A stretch of DNA of 64,000 nucleotides from Symbiodinium natans (lineage: Eukaryota > Sar > Dinophyceae > Suessiales > Symbiodiniaceae), in NCBI GenBank assembly GCA_905221605.1, contig CAJNDS010000600.1, positions 42,991 through 106,990 of the forward strand. The letters run 5' to 3'. Position 1 is the stretch's first letter. Each line of letters opens with the position of its first letter. The notes beneath the pieces are model-generated. The model made no database searches. It was not told the DNA's origin and was given only the letters and a program-made list of their open reading frames with translations. Made by a program: the position numbers and the translations under genes. Of the stretch, positions 11,289 to 22,475 are shown piece by piece.

Positions 11289-12249
11289 TTTCGGAAACCC
11301 TAAACCCTAAACCCCCATGAGCCCACACGACTGACAACTTCCAACCTCTCGCATTGGAGAGGCAGCCGCGAATGTTATCTGAGCCTGGCATCTAGCGCCT
11401 GACATACACTAAACCCTAAACCCTAGACCCTAAACCCTAAACCCTAAACCCTGAACCCTTGACCCTTAACTCTTAACCCTAACCCTAAACCCTAAACCCC
11501 AAAAGGTTTATTGGCTACAGGCCAGTACTTTTCTCCTCCTCAATCCCGGAGATGTAAGCCGATGTAGGAGGGAGAGGCCGGTTTAGGGTTTAGGGTTAGA
11601 AGCGTTCCCTTAACCCTGAGACCTGTTTGTTGCCTAGTATTCAGTCTACTAGAGATCCTAAACAGAAAGGAACAAGGGCCACTACTGGGGATCCTGACTT
11701 TAGTTTAGGTCTTCGTCTTAGGTCTTCGCAGCTTGAGACATTGAGGGTTTATCATCTCAACCAAGATGTCCTTCCTACCAGACCCCTAAGCCCTACATAA
11801 GCCATAAAAACTGAACCCTGAAACGCCCCAAAACCCCCCTAAACCCTAAACCCTAAACCCTAAAACCTAAACCCCAAACCCTAAACCCTAAACCTTAAAC
11901 CCTAAACCCTAAACCCTAAACCCTAAACCTAAACCCTACGCCCCAAAACCCTAAATCCCAAAACCCCAAAGGCCCTTAACACCCCAAGCCAGGGATGTGG
12001 GGCTGAAGCTCTTGGAGTTCAGGGCTTTTGTGTATGTAAGGCATCTCAGCTGAAACCCTAAACCCTAAACCCTAAACCCAGGTGGCTCAGAAGATCTGAG
12101 TCACTTGTAGAGGTCTGCAAGAAGGCTCTTGGGGTCCTCGGTCTAAGCTTCAGGGCTCAAGCCACCAAAGCCGTTCAGGGTTTAGGGTTTAGGGTTTAGG
12201 GTTTAGGGTTTAGGGTTTAGGGTTTAGGGTTTAGGGTTTAGGGTTGACC

Positions 12250-12366
12250 TTCTGCACAGCTACATGCCAAGCCCAGAGGTCCACTCAGCGCTTTGAAGAG
12301 CGGCGAGCTAAAGCAAGGGCATCCAGCAATTCCTCTCCTGACCCTCAGGCTAATGTAGCTAGGGTA
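12250..12366 (+). CDS. Candidate exon, Arg/Ser-rich
   Basis: Plus frame open for 39 codons between telomere-type tracts; it includes AQRSTQRFEERRAKAR and ASSNSSPDPQANVARV. Hydrophilic and protein-like. The opposite strand is also partly open, so the strand is inferred. Family unknown. Confidence 0.35.
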
Positions 12367-12370
12367 TGCT

Positions 12371-12527
12371 AGGGTTTAGGGTTTTAGGGTTTTGGGGTTT
12401 TAGGGTTTTAGGGTTTTAGGGTTTTAGGGTTTTAGGGTTTTAGGGTTTTAGGGTTTTAGGGTTTTAGGGTTTTAGGGTTTTAGGGTTTTAGGGTTTAGGG
12501 TTTAGGGTTTAGGGTTTAGGGTTTAGG
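12371..12527 (+). repeat. TTTTAGGG octamer block grading into TTTAGGG
   Basis: About 14 copies of TTTTAGGG (12,371-12,492) are followed without a break by TTTAGGG units. An octamer of this type is the telomere unit of some green algae. Here it forms a pure local block beside the ordinary heptamer. Confidence 0.95.
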
Positions 12528-12980
12528 GCAAAACGTGCGAGAACAGCCCCTTTGACCGAAACCTGTAGGCCCTCAGAATTCAAGCCTGCACCGGTTCGTG
12601 GGTGTAGGTTTTAGGGCTTAGGGACGCCAAAACCTAAAGCCCCCCTAAGGGTTTAGGGTTTAGGGTTTAGGGTTTAGGATTAAGCCCTACGTGTGAACCG
12701 CTGGACAGCCCCTTGCCGGTGCGACGATGAACAAAGAGCACGGCCCACGCAGATCGCGCCGACCCCCCGGACCCTAAACCCTAAACCCTAAACCCTAAAC
12801 CCGGTAAGTACTTGGGATGGGTGTGACAACAGATCAGGGTCAAGCTGGCAGACTAGTGCGAATGGACTCCTTAAACCCTAAACCCTAAACCCCAAATTCT
12901 AAACCCTAAACCCTATACCCTAAACCCTAAACCCTAAACCCTAAACCCTAAACCCTAAACCCTAAACCCTACTCTTGACT

Positions 12981-13079
12981 CTTGAAATTCGCAAGGTGGA
13001 CCCGGGAGGAGGCCTGGGCAAGCTGAGAACTGTACAGCTGGCCGCCTATTCTGCAGCGGGAGGTGCTTTTCCTGGGCAG
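12981..13079 (+). CDS. Candidate exon ending at CAG|GT donor
   Basis: Plus frame reads EIRKVDPGGGLGKLRTVQ, then LAAYSAAGGAFPGQ, and ends at CAG|GTCGGC, a good GT donor. It follows a telomere-type tract directly, and another tract follows about 20 bases downstream. Gly/Ala-rich with a hydrophobic stretch. Family unknown. Confidence 0.45.
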
Positions 13080-13210
13080 GTCGGCTTTCATGGTTTGCGT
13101 TTAGGGTTCAGGGTTTAGGGTTTAGGGTTTAGGGTTTAGGGTTTAGGGTTTAGGGTTTAGGGTTTAGGGTTTGGGGTTTGGGGTTTAGGGTTTAGGGTTT
13201 GGGGTTTAGG

Positions 13211-13360
13211 GTTTAGGGTTTAGGGTTTAGGGTTTAGGGTTTAGGGTTTAGGGGGTTCCTAGCCCTGAGCCCTCAAGATACAGACACGAAACCCTAAACT
13301 CCCCACAAACCGTTGAGCCCCTTGAAGAACCACCTGAAGACCGGCCTTATGGGCTCCAGG
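13211..13360 (+). repeat. Truncated copy of the 467-base tandem repeat
   Basis: Starts like the full units downstream (telomere tract, then GGGGGTTCCTAGCCCTGAGC) but jumps from GACACGAAACC to CTAAACTCCCCACAAACCG, so the middle of the unit is missing. Confidence 0.9.
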
Positions 13361-14758
13361 TTTAGGGTTTAGGGTTTAGGGTTTAGGGTTTAGGGGGTTC
13401 CTAGCCCTGAGCCCTCAAGGTACAGACACGAAACCATAGCCCCTCAGGAGCTCTAAACCCTCAAAGACATAAACCCTACACCCTATATCACCCCCTTTTG
13501 GTGCCTTAAACCACCCTAAACTTGTAAACTCTAACACCCTGAAACCCCTATTCCCTACCCCCCCCCCCCCTCCCTCTAGGGCATGCAGTTTGGGGTATGT
13601 ACCCCCCTCCCGCCTGCAGGGCATGCAGTTTGGGGCATGTCAGACAAAGGGTTTAGGGCGTTTAGGGTTTTGGGCTGAGGGGTTCAGAGCGTTCAAGGGC
13701 TTTTGGTTTAAGCCGTTTGGGGTGGGACCGGAAACTCCCCTAAACCCTAAACCCGAAACCCTAAACTCCCCACAAACCGTTGAGCCCCTTGAAGAACCAC
13801 CTGAAGACCGGCCTTATGGGCTCCAGGTTTAGGGTTTAGGGTTTAGGGTTTAGGGTTTAGGGGGTTCCTAGCCCTGAGCCCTCAAGGTACAGACACGAAA
13901 CCATAGCCCCTCAGGAGCTCTAAACCCTCAAAGACATAAACCCTACACCCTATATCACCCCCTTTTGGTGCCTTAAACCACCCTAAACTTGTAAACTCTA
14001 ACACCCTGAAACCCCTATTCCCTACCCCCCCCCCCCCTCCCTCTAGGGCATGCAGTTTGGGGTATGTACCCCCCTCCCGCCTGCAGGGCATGCAGTTTGG
14101 GGCATGTCAGACAAAGGGTTTAGGGCGTTTAGGGTTTTGGGCTGAGGGGTTCAGAGCGTTCAAGGGCTTTTGGTTTAAGCCGTTTGGGGTGGGACCGGAA
14201 ACTCCCCTAAACCCTAAACCCGAAACCCTAAACTCCCCACAAACCGTTGAGCCCCTTGAAGAACCACCTGAAGACCGGCCTTATGGGCTCCAGGTTTAGG
14301 GTTTAGGGTTTAGGGTTTAGGGTTTAGGGGGTTCCTAGCCCTGAGCCCTCAAGGTACAGACACGAAACCATAGCCCCTCAGGAGCTCTAAACCCTCAAAG
14401 ACATAAACCCTACACCCTATATCACCCCCTTTTGGTGCCTTAACCCACCCTAAACTTGTAAACTCTAACACCCTGAAACCCCTATTCCCTACCCCCCCCC
14501 CTCCCTCTAGGGCATGCAGTTTGGGGCATGTACCCCCCTCCCGCCTGCAGGGCATGCAGTTTGGGGCATGTCAGACAAAGGGTTTAGGGCGTTTAGGGTT
14601 TTGGGTTGAGGGGTTCAGAGCGTTTAAGGGCTTTTGGTTTAAGCCGTTTGGGGTGGGACCGGAAACTCCCCTAAACCCTAAACCCGAAACCCTAAACTCC
14701 CCACAAACCGTTGAGCCCCTTGAAGAAGCACCTGAAGACCGGCCTTATGGGCTCCAGG
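13361..14758 (+). repeat. Three tandem 467-base repeats
   Basis: Copies at 13,361-13,827, 13,828-14,294 and 14,295-14,758. Copies 1 and 2 appear identical. Copy 3 is 464 bases, with a shorter C run and a few substitutions. Each unit opens with five TTTAGGG heptamers and contains a C run and a duplicated GGCATGCAGTTTGGGG motif. Short ORFs inside recur identically because of the repeat and are not called as genes. Confidence 0.95.
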
Positions 14759-14887
14759 TTTAGGGTTTAGGGTTTAGGGTTTAGGGTTTAGGGTTTAGGG
14801 TTTAGGGTTTAGGGTTTAGGGTTTAGGGTTTAGGGCTAGGGTTTAAGGTTTTGAGGCTTTGTGGCTTTCAAGCTTTAAGGCTTTCGG

Positions 14888-15066
14888 CTTCACCTGAAGC
14901 GCCAAAGCCTGCTGTTGCTGCAGGTTGCTGAAAAGCTCATAGAGCAACCCATGACCGACCGCTGGAATAAGCCACAAAAGAAGGCGTTGGGTTCATCAAC
15001 AGGGTTCACGTAGAAACGTACACCCCATTGAATCACTTCCCCCCTCTCGCCCTTCACCGTCACCAC
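14888..15066 (-). CDS. Candidate exon(s), possible frameshift or micro-intron
   Basis: The minus strand reads VVTVKGERGEVIQWGV and RFYVNPVDEPNAFFCGLF. The first frame then continues less convincingly, while the next frame reads GHGLLYELFSNLQQQQAL and ends in CTTCAG|GTGAAG, a GT donor. The two parts overlap by a one-base shift near 14,960, which could be an indel, an unusual splice or chance. Bounded by telomere-type tracts. Family not recognised. Confidence 0.45.
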
Positions 15067-15257
15067 CTAAAGCCTAATCCTAAACCCTAAACCCTAAACC
15101 CTAAACCCTAAACCCTAAACCCTAAATTCCTAAACCCTAAACCCTAAGTTTTCGAGCTGGTAAACTCGGATTCGCCCTTGTCCCCTTGAGGAGAGGCGGC
15201 TGCTCTTATTCTGGGATCCAAGAACCCAAGAAGGGCTGAAGGGTTGAGGGTTTAGGG

Positions 15258-15337
15258 TTTAGGGTTTGGGGTTTGGGGTTTGGGGTTTGGGGTTTGGGGT
15301 TTGGGGTTTGGGGGTTTGGGGTTTGGGGTTTGGGGTT
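15258..15337 (+). repeat. TTTGGGG variant block
   Basis: About ten consecutive TTTGGGG units replace TTTAGGG. A homogenised block of one variant, like those at 27,130-27,165 and, with an extra G, 52,706-52,740. Confidence 0.9.
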
Positions 15338-16056
15338 AGGAAACCCCCCCTTCAGGGTTTAGGGAAGGTGAAGTCCGAGCAAACTAGTCAGGCAAGCATC
15401 GCACGTCGTGGATGAAACCTGAGAGCGGCAAACCCTAAAACCCCCCCCCCCCCCCCCCCCCCCCCCCAAAAAAATAAAAAAAAAAAGAATAAGGGTACTA
15501 CTGGGCATCCCCGATCAAGCCCAGAAAGTCATTGCTCAATTACTTGCAACTGGAGAGCCGTCCCTTAAATCCCCAACGCTAACTCTACCGCAGATATCAC
15601 GACCTGTGACCCCAACCCCCAAAGCCTGCAAACCCCCAACCTCCGTTTTTACAGCTGCCCAAATCACAACCATTGTAAACAAATTAAGGCGTATACATAT
15701 ATATATATATATATGTATGTATATATATATATATATGGTAGCAGATATATATATATATATACGTATATATATAGAAGCCCTATATATCGACGCACATCGC
15801 TTTAGACGTTAGGCCCTAACCCTAAACCCTAAACCCTAACCCCCTTTCAACCCCTATCATATGCACCCAACCTTCAACCCTAAGCCCTAAACCCTAAATT
15901 CTACATGCTGAGCCCTCCTCACTCAAGCCCGGTGCCTTGGATGCATCCCGGCACGTCAACCCCAGGGCCGCGTTGCACCTGAACCCAATTACTTAGAAGC
16001 TGTTTGAGGGTTTGGGGTTTAGGGTTTAGGTCTAGAGTTTAGGTCTTAGGGTGTAG

Positions 16057-16138
16057 GGTAAGTCTGCTTAGTGTTCCCTAGAAATCCTATTATAGTCCCC
16101 ATGACCTATCTGACTAGTACAGACGAGCTTCCAAGCAG
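16057..16138. mobile_element. Family H foldback element, copy 1 (truncated)
   Basis: AAGTCTGCTTAGTGTTCCCT at the left and GACGAGCTTCCAAGCAGG at the right match copies at 40,744-40,856 and 56,916-57,027. The left end is cut off by a telomere-type tract. Confidence 0.5.
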
Positions 16139-16355
16139 GCTGTAGGGTTTAAAGGGTTCAGGGTGTAGGGTTTAGGAAGGGTTTAGTCGGGATGTAGGGA
16201 TTTAGGGATTAAGGATTTCAGGGCTTTGTTGTTGAGGGCTAAGAGTTAAGAGCTTAGGGGGATTTAGGGGCTTAGGGTTTAAGGCTTAGTGTTTGGGGTT
16301 TAGGGTTTAGGGTGTAGGTTCATACAGAGTTTAAGGGCGATTTGGGGGGGAGGCT

Positions 16356-16490
16356 TTAGAGGGGGGAGCACCACTCGAGATATTCAGCAAACCCGCCTTG
16401 GTTTGCGAATGCACCCGGAACTTCTGGCCTCACGCGCTGGGCTCTCGCAGACGTCCCGTCATTGGTAATTTGTTTCAACCAAGCCTCCAT
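16356..16490 (-). CDS. Candidate exon or C-terminal end
   Basis: From ATG at 16,490 the minus frame reads MEAWLKQITNDGTSARAQ, then RVRPEVPGAFANQGGF and AEYLEWC, to a TAA. The composition is protein-like. A GT at GAGTG|GTGCTCC could be a donor. It lies just downstream of the candidate at 16,580-16,822 on the same strand. Family unknown. Confidence 0.4.
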   Translation of the reverse strand: MEAWLKQITNDGTSARAQRVRPEVPGAFANQGGFAEYLEWCSPL

Positions 16491-16579
16491 CTTGTACCGG
16501 CCCCTTCGATGGCGCGATCCAATGGATGAGCCACACCGTGAGCTGCGGCTGCCGGCTCATCCCCTCTACCGGCCCAACA

Positions 16580-16822
16580 TCATGCGCCCGAGCTAATCGG
16601 CTTCATACACCGCCAGTTCAAGCAGTTTCGAAGCTCGAAACTTTGGCGCCATGATGATGTGCAAGGCCCTTTCTCGGCAACTCGTGCGTTCCTCCACACA
16701 TCCCTTGGCTTTGACATATGACCGCTCCTGCGCTGGTATAAATCCCGCAGCATCTCATCAGTCAAATGCCGCTGCAACAAGCCTTGCTGCTGTTCGCCTG
16801 TTTGGAGCTTCTGCACACCCAC
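16580..16822 (-). CDS. Candidate exon region, two possible frames
   Basis: One minus frame starts GEQQQGLLQRHLTDEMLR after an AAACAG acceptor. A second, shifted by one base, reads AQERSYVKAKGCVEERTS and ALHIIMAPKFRASKLLEL to a TAG. A micro-intron or an indel near 16,740 would join them. This 450-base segment has no telomere-type repeat at all, which is rare in this window. No family recognised. Confidence 0.4.
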   Translation of the reverse strand: MGVQKLQTGEQQQGLLQRHLTDEMLRDLYQRRSGHMSKPRDVWRNARVAEKGPCTSSWRQSFELRNCLNWRCMKPISSGA

Positions 16823-16983
16823 AATAAACCGTTAAAACCCTACAAACCTATACACCCTATAAACCCTAGGGCCCATCAACCCTGAACCCTTTCCAACCCT
16901 GAAACGCAAAAACCTTAGGGGCTGGGGTTTAGGGGTTTAGGGTACGTAACCCTATGATCCGTAAGCCCTAGGGGATTAGGGTT

Positions 16984-17050
16984 TATACTAGCAGTCCTTG
17001 ATAGGGATTCTAGTATCAAGGACTGTTAGTATAAGGGGGAACATCCCAAC
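16984..17050. mobile_element. Family B foldback element, copy 1
   Basis: TATACTAGCAGTCCTTGATA is mirrored by TATCAAGGACTGTTAGTATA, then AGGGGGAACATCCCAA. A short, almost perfect hairpin. Confidence 0.75.
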
Positions 17051-17616
17051 CTATACTAAACCCTAAACCCTAAACCCTAAACCCTAAACCCTAAACCCTA
17101 AACCCTAAACCCTAAACCCTAAACCCTAAACCCGAAGGGGTTTAGGTTGTTAAAGCCTGTTGCGTCCGTGCCTTCACCCGTACCAAGCTCAAGCCACAGC
17201 GGCGTAGCCGCCTGAGCTGAGGGCCCGAGCAGATGCGCTCAGACCCGGAATCCCTAAACTCGGGTTTAGGGTTTAGGGATAATTAGGGTTTGGGGTTAGG
17301 GTTTAGGGTTTAGGGTTTAGGGTTTAGGGTTAGGGGTTTAGGGCTTAGGGTTTAGGCGAACGGTCATGGACGATCTGGAAGCAACGATGCCCATAAGTCT
17401 TTCCGAGCTGAATTACCTAGTTACGTTGGCCCCGAGTCTGTCTTCGCTGTTTCCTGCTTAGGGTTTAGGGTAACCAAGCAACCCTAGTGTAATGAGGATG
17501 TTTTTTTTTTTTTTGGGGCGGGGGGGGGGGGGGGGGGGGGTGGGTACTTTAGAAGACAACGAAAACAACGGGGCAAAAAGGTGCCACTGGGCTGCCAAGA
17601 AACTGGCATTTAGGGC

Positions 17617-17880
17617 TTAGGGTTGCAGCTGGGGTACGGCAAGCACGCATAACATTGTCAAGCAATATGTGAGTATGGTTCCTGCGATTGAGCTACTGAG
17701 ATTCACGAGCGTGATAACGAAAATGATGAAGCAGATGGCATCTACGAGGTGAGCAAGTTGTCGAGGTCCTTTTTTCCCAGGCCCATGCTCTTCACCGAAC
17801 ACCGAAGGCGGGTCGCTCAAACACCGTGCGACGATGCGTGCACCAGGACCAATTGGAGACCTCGTCGTCTTCGTTTAATT
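17617..17880 (-). CDS. Candidate exon of a membrane protein
   Basis: The minus frame is open from about 17,880 and reads GPGARIVARCLSDPPSVF, then a hydrophobic segment DAICFIIFVITLVNLSSS and a second one GTILTYCLTMLCVLAVP, ending at a stop in a telomere-like remnant. Two predicted membrane helices separated by a few polar residues. The start is not determined (no convincing ATG), so an upstream exon is likely. Family unknown. Confidence 0.4.
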
Positions 17881-18057
17881 TACCCCAAAAAGGGGACCCT
17901 TTCATTCAGAAGCCGTAGATGAGGCAACGAGGCACGCGCGGTTCAAGGAAAGACAAGCACCACCCTGAACCCTCGGACTCCAAACCCTAAACCCTAAACC
18001 CTAAACCCTAAACCCTAAACCCTAAACCCTAAACCTAAGCCCTAAGCCCCAAACCCC

Positions 18058-18103
18058 TAAGCGACCTCTGGTAGCTCTCCTGGCGAGTCTTGGCGGGGGT
18101 CAT
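18058..18103 (-). CDS. Candidate small exon
   Basis: Minus frame reads MTPAKTRQESYQRSL after TTTAGCAAGAG. Short but protein-like, and flanked by a telomere-type tract on the 3' side. Very tentative. Confidence 0.25.
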
Positions 18104-19117
18104 CTCTTGCTAAACCGTGCGGTCGGACACATCCTCGTGACCATCTGCTTAGGTGCTCACCCAGGCTGCCCCAGTAACCATGGGTTTAGGGTTTAGGGTT
18201 TAGGGTTTAGGGTGATAGCCTAGGGCATGTGCCTTTCTGAAAGGGCATGTAAGGGTCTGTAGGTGAACTTCCTTAGGTTAAGTCGAGGCGAAGCCATCTA
18301 CCACGCGAAATAAAGTCACGATTTTGCGTCCCAAATGCCCGAAACCCTAAACCCTAAACCCTAAACCCTAAACCCTAAACCCCTAAGCCTGACAATCAAC
18401 AACTTGTCTGAAAAAATATACTTTATGACCTGACGAAAAATCTACAGAAGGGCAGTAATTGCTGCAATCTCACAGCCTTGCCTTCTTCTCTCTCATTCTA
18501 ACCCCTAAGGCAACTAGCCACCCCTAAACTCTAAACCCTAAACCCTAAACCCTAAACCCTAAACCCTCCAAGCAGCCCAAGCAGCCCAACAGCACGATAA
18601 GCAAAGCACCAAAAACCGGTAGACCTCGGAGCCCTACACCGAAATTTCGAAACCCTTATCCCTAAACCCTAAACCCTAAACCCTAAACCCTTATCCCTAA
18701 ACCCTAAACCCCTAAAGCCTAAATCCGTTGTATCCCTAAACCCGAAAATCCAAATCCCTAAACCCCAAAAAACCCAAATCCCTAAACCCCAAAATCCCAA
18801 ATCCCGAAACCCCTACATCCTAAACCCTAAATCCCTAATCCCCAGACCCTAAACCCTATATCCCTGAACCCTAAACCCTATACTATCCCTAAACCCTAAA
18901 CCCGATACGTCCCTTAACCCTAAACCCGATAAATCCCTATCGCCCCTTCCGAACGTGACGCCGAGGGACTCTCGAAGTTGCCCTGGGCATCCGGCGCCTG
19001 ACTTCTTAGGGTTCAGGGTTCAGGGTTCAGGGTTTAGGGTTTAGGGTTGAGGGTTCAGGGTTGAGGGTTTAGGGTTTAGGGTTTAGGGTCTAGGGTTTGG
19101 GATTTAGAGTGTATTGT

Positions 19118-19260
19118 CTAAGGGAAGCTACATGGTCCCTTCATGCAGTGCCTTACCTTCTTTAAATGGTTATGGAGGAAGGGGTTGTGGGCTTTGTTGG
19201 GTATACAAAGGGTATATAACAATCCCCCAATTAAGCCCACATTCAGGGACCATGTACCTA
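19118..19260. mobile_element. Foldback element, family C, copy 2
   Basis: CTAAGGGAAGCTACATGGTC at the left and GGGACCATGTACC at the right are inverted, with GGTATATAACAATCCCCC in the middle. Same CATGGTCCCT signature as the other family C copies. Confidence 0.55.
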
Positions 19261-19506
19261 CTCGAAGAAAACAGGGTTTAGGGTTTTGGGTTCTGGGTTT
19301 TGTCAAGCCGTTGTAGAAGATGACTGAGATTTCAGAGCTTTTGGGTTTAGGGTTTGAGGGTTAGGTTTTGAAGGTTAGAGGGTTTGGTTCAGGGCTTGAG
19401 GCTTCGAAGGCTTGCTAAGGGCTTAAGGTAGAGGGTTTAGGAGTTTTGGTGTTCGCGGCCTTTAGGGCTTTAGGGTTCTAGGGTCCCCAGGCTTTGGGGG
19501 CTTTAG

Positions 19507-19618
19507 GGTTCTTAGGGCAAGTATATGAAGTAGGGTCCCAAAAGGCCACCAAGTATATACACTCACCAATTCTAAAAAGGAACCTTATATACACTCAATC
19601 AAAACAGAAATATATACC
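19507..19618. mobile_element. Family K element, copy 1
   Basis: Contains TATATACACTCACCAATTCT and AAGGAACCTTATATACACTC, matched in reverse by the insert at 38,842-38,937 (GGTGAGTGTATATAAGGTTC). AT-rich, non-coding. Confidence 0.55.
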
Positions 19619-19902
19619 CTACTAAATATGCGTTTGGGTTTTAGGGGTTGAAGTGAGGCTTAGGGTATTCTGAAGTGGCACATCGCGCCTCATACTTTGC
19701 AGGGGGGTGACTGGAACGTGTGTTCCAACCTGGCGCGCGGAGACACACAGAAAACCCTAAGCCCTAAACCCTAAACCCTAAACCCTAAACCCTAAGCCCT
19801 GTATGCTAAACCCTAAACCCTAAACCCTAAGCCCTGTTTCCTAAACCCTGAACCCTGGACCCTGAACCCTAAATAAACCCTAAACCCTAAACCCTAAACC
19901 CC

Positions 19903-20398
19903 AGACCACTAGGGCTTTGGGTCAGGGGCTCTAGAACTTCGGGAATCCTTGTAGGGCAACTGGGCCGAATCTCACTAAACCCTATACCCTAAACCCTAAA
20001 CCCTAAACCCTAAACCCAGGACTTTGGATCAGATGCTTAGACCCTCAAAAACGAGCTAGAAACCTTGAACCCACAAGCCCTACCGTTATACCCTAAACCC
20101 TAAACCCTAAACCCTAAACCCTAAACCCTAAACCCTAAACCCTAAACCCCAGACCACTAGGGCTTTGGGTCAGGGGCTCTAGAACTTCGGGAATCCTTGT
20201 AGGGCAACTGGGCCGAATCTCACTAAACCCTATACCCTAAACCCTAAACCCTAAACCCTAAACCCAGGACTTTGGATCAGATGCTTAGACCCTCAAAAAC
20301 GAGCTAGAAACCTTGAACCCACAAGCCCTACCGTTATACCCTAAACCCTAAACCCTAAACCCTAAACCCTAAACCCTAAACCCTAAACCCTAAACCCT
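19903..20398 (+). repeat. Two tandem 248-base repeats
   Basis: The unit starting AGACCACTAGGGCTTTGGGT occurs at 19,903-20,150 and 20,151-20,398. Each includes two CCCTAAA tracts and one unique segment. The two copies look identical, so the duplication is recent. Confidence 0.95.
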
Positions 20399-20842
20399 AA
20401 ACCCTAAAACCCTAAACCCCAAACCCTAAACCCTAAACCCTAAAAACCCTAAACCCTAAAAACCCTAAACCTCAAAACCCATTCTGTATACATCTCCACA
20501 GCCCCTCTTCATCGACAAGAGCTCATGTAAGGCTGCTTGAGTCCCCCAGGCACTTCAGCAGGCCCTCCACCCAAGCCTACTTTAGGGTTTAGGGTTTAGG
20601 GTTTAGGGTTTAGGGTTTAGGGTTTAGGGTTTAGGGTTTAGGGTTTAGGCCAACTCCTTCAATAGCCCAATGTGGTCAGAGGCCAGTTAGAAACAAAGTA
20701 ATATTTGAACTAGCAAGCACTCCTCCAAGTATCACCTGTAAGTGTAGACCCTAAGCCAAACCCTCAACCCCGCCAACCCAAAGATGGTGGTGCAAACTTC
20801 GGGACTTCTAGAACTTTCTGTCACAGGTTTTCACAGTGGTAG

Positions 20843-20960
20843 GGTTTAGGGTTTAGGGTTTAGGGTTTAGGGTTTAGGGTTTAGGGTTTAGGGTTTAGGG
20901 TTTAGGGTTTAGGGTTTAGGGTTTAGGGTTTAGGGCTTAGGGTTTAGGGTTTAGGGTTAA
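20843..20960 (+). repeat. Long TTTAGGG tract
   Basis: About 16 units, nearly perfect at the left and with TTTAGGGC and TTAAG variants at the right edge. Confidence 0.95.
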
Positions 20961-21871
20961 GTTTAGTGCTTAGGGTTTAGCGGTGAGGTCTTTTTGAGTT
21001 TAGGGCTTAGGGGCTCTGAGCTCTAGGTCCTTGGGTGCAACCCAACTATGGGCCGAAGCAAAGGCAGAGCTTGAAGTTTTGGGGTTTAGGGTTGTTTAGG
21101 GTTTAGGGTTTAGGGTTTGGGGTGTGGGTTTAGGATTTAGGGTTTAGGGTTTAGGGTTCACGGGCTTGAGGGTTTAGGTTTAGGGTTGATCAGTTGGGGT
21201 TTGCAGGGTTTCGGTCTGAAGGCTCAAACGACTTGAGTGTTTAAGGAAGCAAGGTTTTGCCCGAAACCCGAAGAGCCCTAAACCCCATAAACTCTAAGCA
21301 AAGGGCTACAGGCTTTGAGGTTTCCAATGCGCTTAGACATGTGAACCCTCAACAGATTCTTCAACACACCCCACCCCCGCGCCACCCTCACTCTGGACCA
21401 TGTTGCGCGGCTCCTGCGAACAAGGGCTCTTCCGACTTTGGGCTGCGGTTTTAGGGTTTAGGGTTTAGGGGTTTTCGGAAGGGGGGGGGGGGTGGCACAA
21501 ACCCTAAACCCAAAACCGCATCATTGATACAACATGGGGGGGGGTCAGAGGTTCAAGATGCCGGGGTTCAACATGCTTTCAGCCTTGGATCCCTTAACCC
21601 TAAACCCTACACCCTAACCCCTACCCCTAAACCCTGATTAAACCTCAGAGACTCCAAAACACCTGCACTGCACTCTGGAAGGTTCACTAAGCATATGGTA
21701 GGGATCCGACACTCATCCCTAAACCCAAACCCCTAAACCCCCGCAATCCTACTCCCCTCAGCCCTACACCGTAAACCCCACACCCCAAACCCGAAACCGT
21801 CAGGACCCTAAACCCTCAACCCTAAACCCTCATCCCTAAACCCTAGCCCTAGACCCTAAGCCCCAAACCCT

Positions 21872-21935
21872 CAGCGTTTCGAGCTCGTCCTGCGTCTTCT
21901 GCAGCAAAGTTGGTCCCACGGCCCCGGCATTCTTC
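21872..21935 (-). CDS. Candidate exon with strong 3' splice site
   Basis: The minus strand has a pyrimidine-rich acceptor CCTGTTTTTCCAG| at 21,936, followed by a frame reading KNAGAVGPTLLQKTQDEL and ETLR up to a telomere-type remnant that could supply the donor. Helical. Family unknown. Confidence 0.45.
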
Positions 21936-22010
21936 CTGGAAAAACAGGGGCTTTCCCAGCCTGTTTAGGGTTTAGGGTTTAGGGTTCAGGGTTTAGGGTT
22001 TAGGGCTAGA

Positions 22011-22290
22011 CCCAGGAGTAACCTAGGAAAAAAGGTGCCCTGTTTGGTTTTAAGGGGCTTATGAGGGAACCCCAAGCCTAGAAAAAAAACATGGGCCTAC
22101 TAGGCCTGTTAGTATTCGGGGGAGCATCCCGATGTATTTCCCTAGACACTAGAATAAGGGCTGAGAGTCTAGGGCTAGGTGTTAGGCTTTGGTGTTTAGG
22201 GTTTATGGACCAAGAGTACCCAAGGAAAAACAAGGGTACCCCTCTTGGTTTCAAGGGGCGTATACAGGAACCTAAACCCGAACAAGAGGG
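22011..22290. mobile_element. Two related family F element copies
   Basis: ACCTAGGAAAAAAGGTGCCC with TTTTAAGGGGCTTATGAGGG (22,021-22,075) is followed by a similar ACCCAAGGAAAAACAAGGGT with TTTCAAGGGGCGTATACAGG (22,217-22,275). They resemble the family F copies at 27,287 and 53,030. Confidence 0.4.
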
Positions 22291-22475
22291 GACCTCAAAC
22301 CCATCATCTTGACAAAACGATCCCTAAACCCTTATTCTGAGAACTGGGGGGCTCTGCACAAGAGGGTGCTGGGTGGTTCAGGCTACTTATGGTCTAGGGT
22401 TAAGGACTATATAAGGCTTTAACTACAAGGCAATAGAGGGTTATATAGGGGAATCAGATTCAACGGCCCCTTCTC

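Larger units (their letters stand above)
9983..12249. other. Repeat-dense stretch without a supported gene
   Basis: Contains the long tract 10,168-10,303, a G run of about 29 at 10,577-10,607, an AC microsatellite at 10,865-10,892, tracts at 10,995-11,056 and 11,840-11,930, and two family J elements. A piece at 11,322-11,390 is open on the plus strand but too short to call. Confidence 0.5.
15067..16355. other. Repeat stretch with microsatellites
   Basis: Contains telomere-type tracts, a pure TTTGGGG block (15,258-15,337), a C run of about 27 followed by an A-rich run (15,441-15,488), a fragment of family F (15,489-15,511), TA microsatellites at 15,695-15,776 and a family H element at 16,057-16,138. 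No gene seen. Confidence 0.55.
18104..21871. other. Repeat-dense stretch without a supported gene
   Basis: Contains many telomere-type tracts, family C (19,118-19,260) and family K (19,507-19,618) elements, a 248-base tandem duplication (19,903-20,398) and a long TTTAGGG tract at 20,843-20,960. A plus-strand piece at 21,384-21,450 reads TLTLDHVARLLRTRALPT but has no splice support. Confidence 0.5.

Noticed and set aside
13415-14763. Six conserved ORFs of 68-80 codons repeated in the 467-base units
   Set aside because: Conservation reflects recent tandem duplication; their codons run through telomere repeats and C runs.
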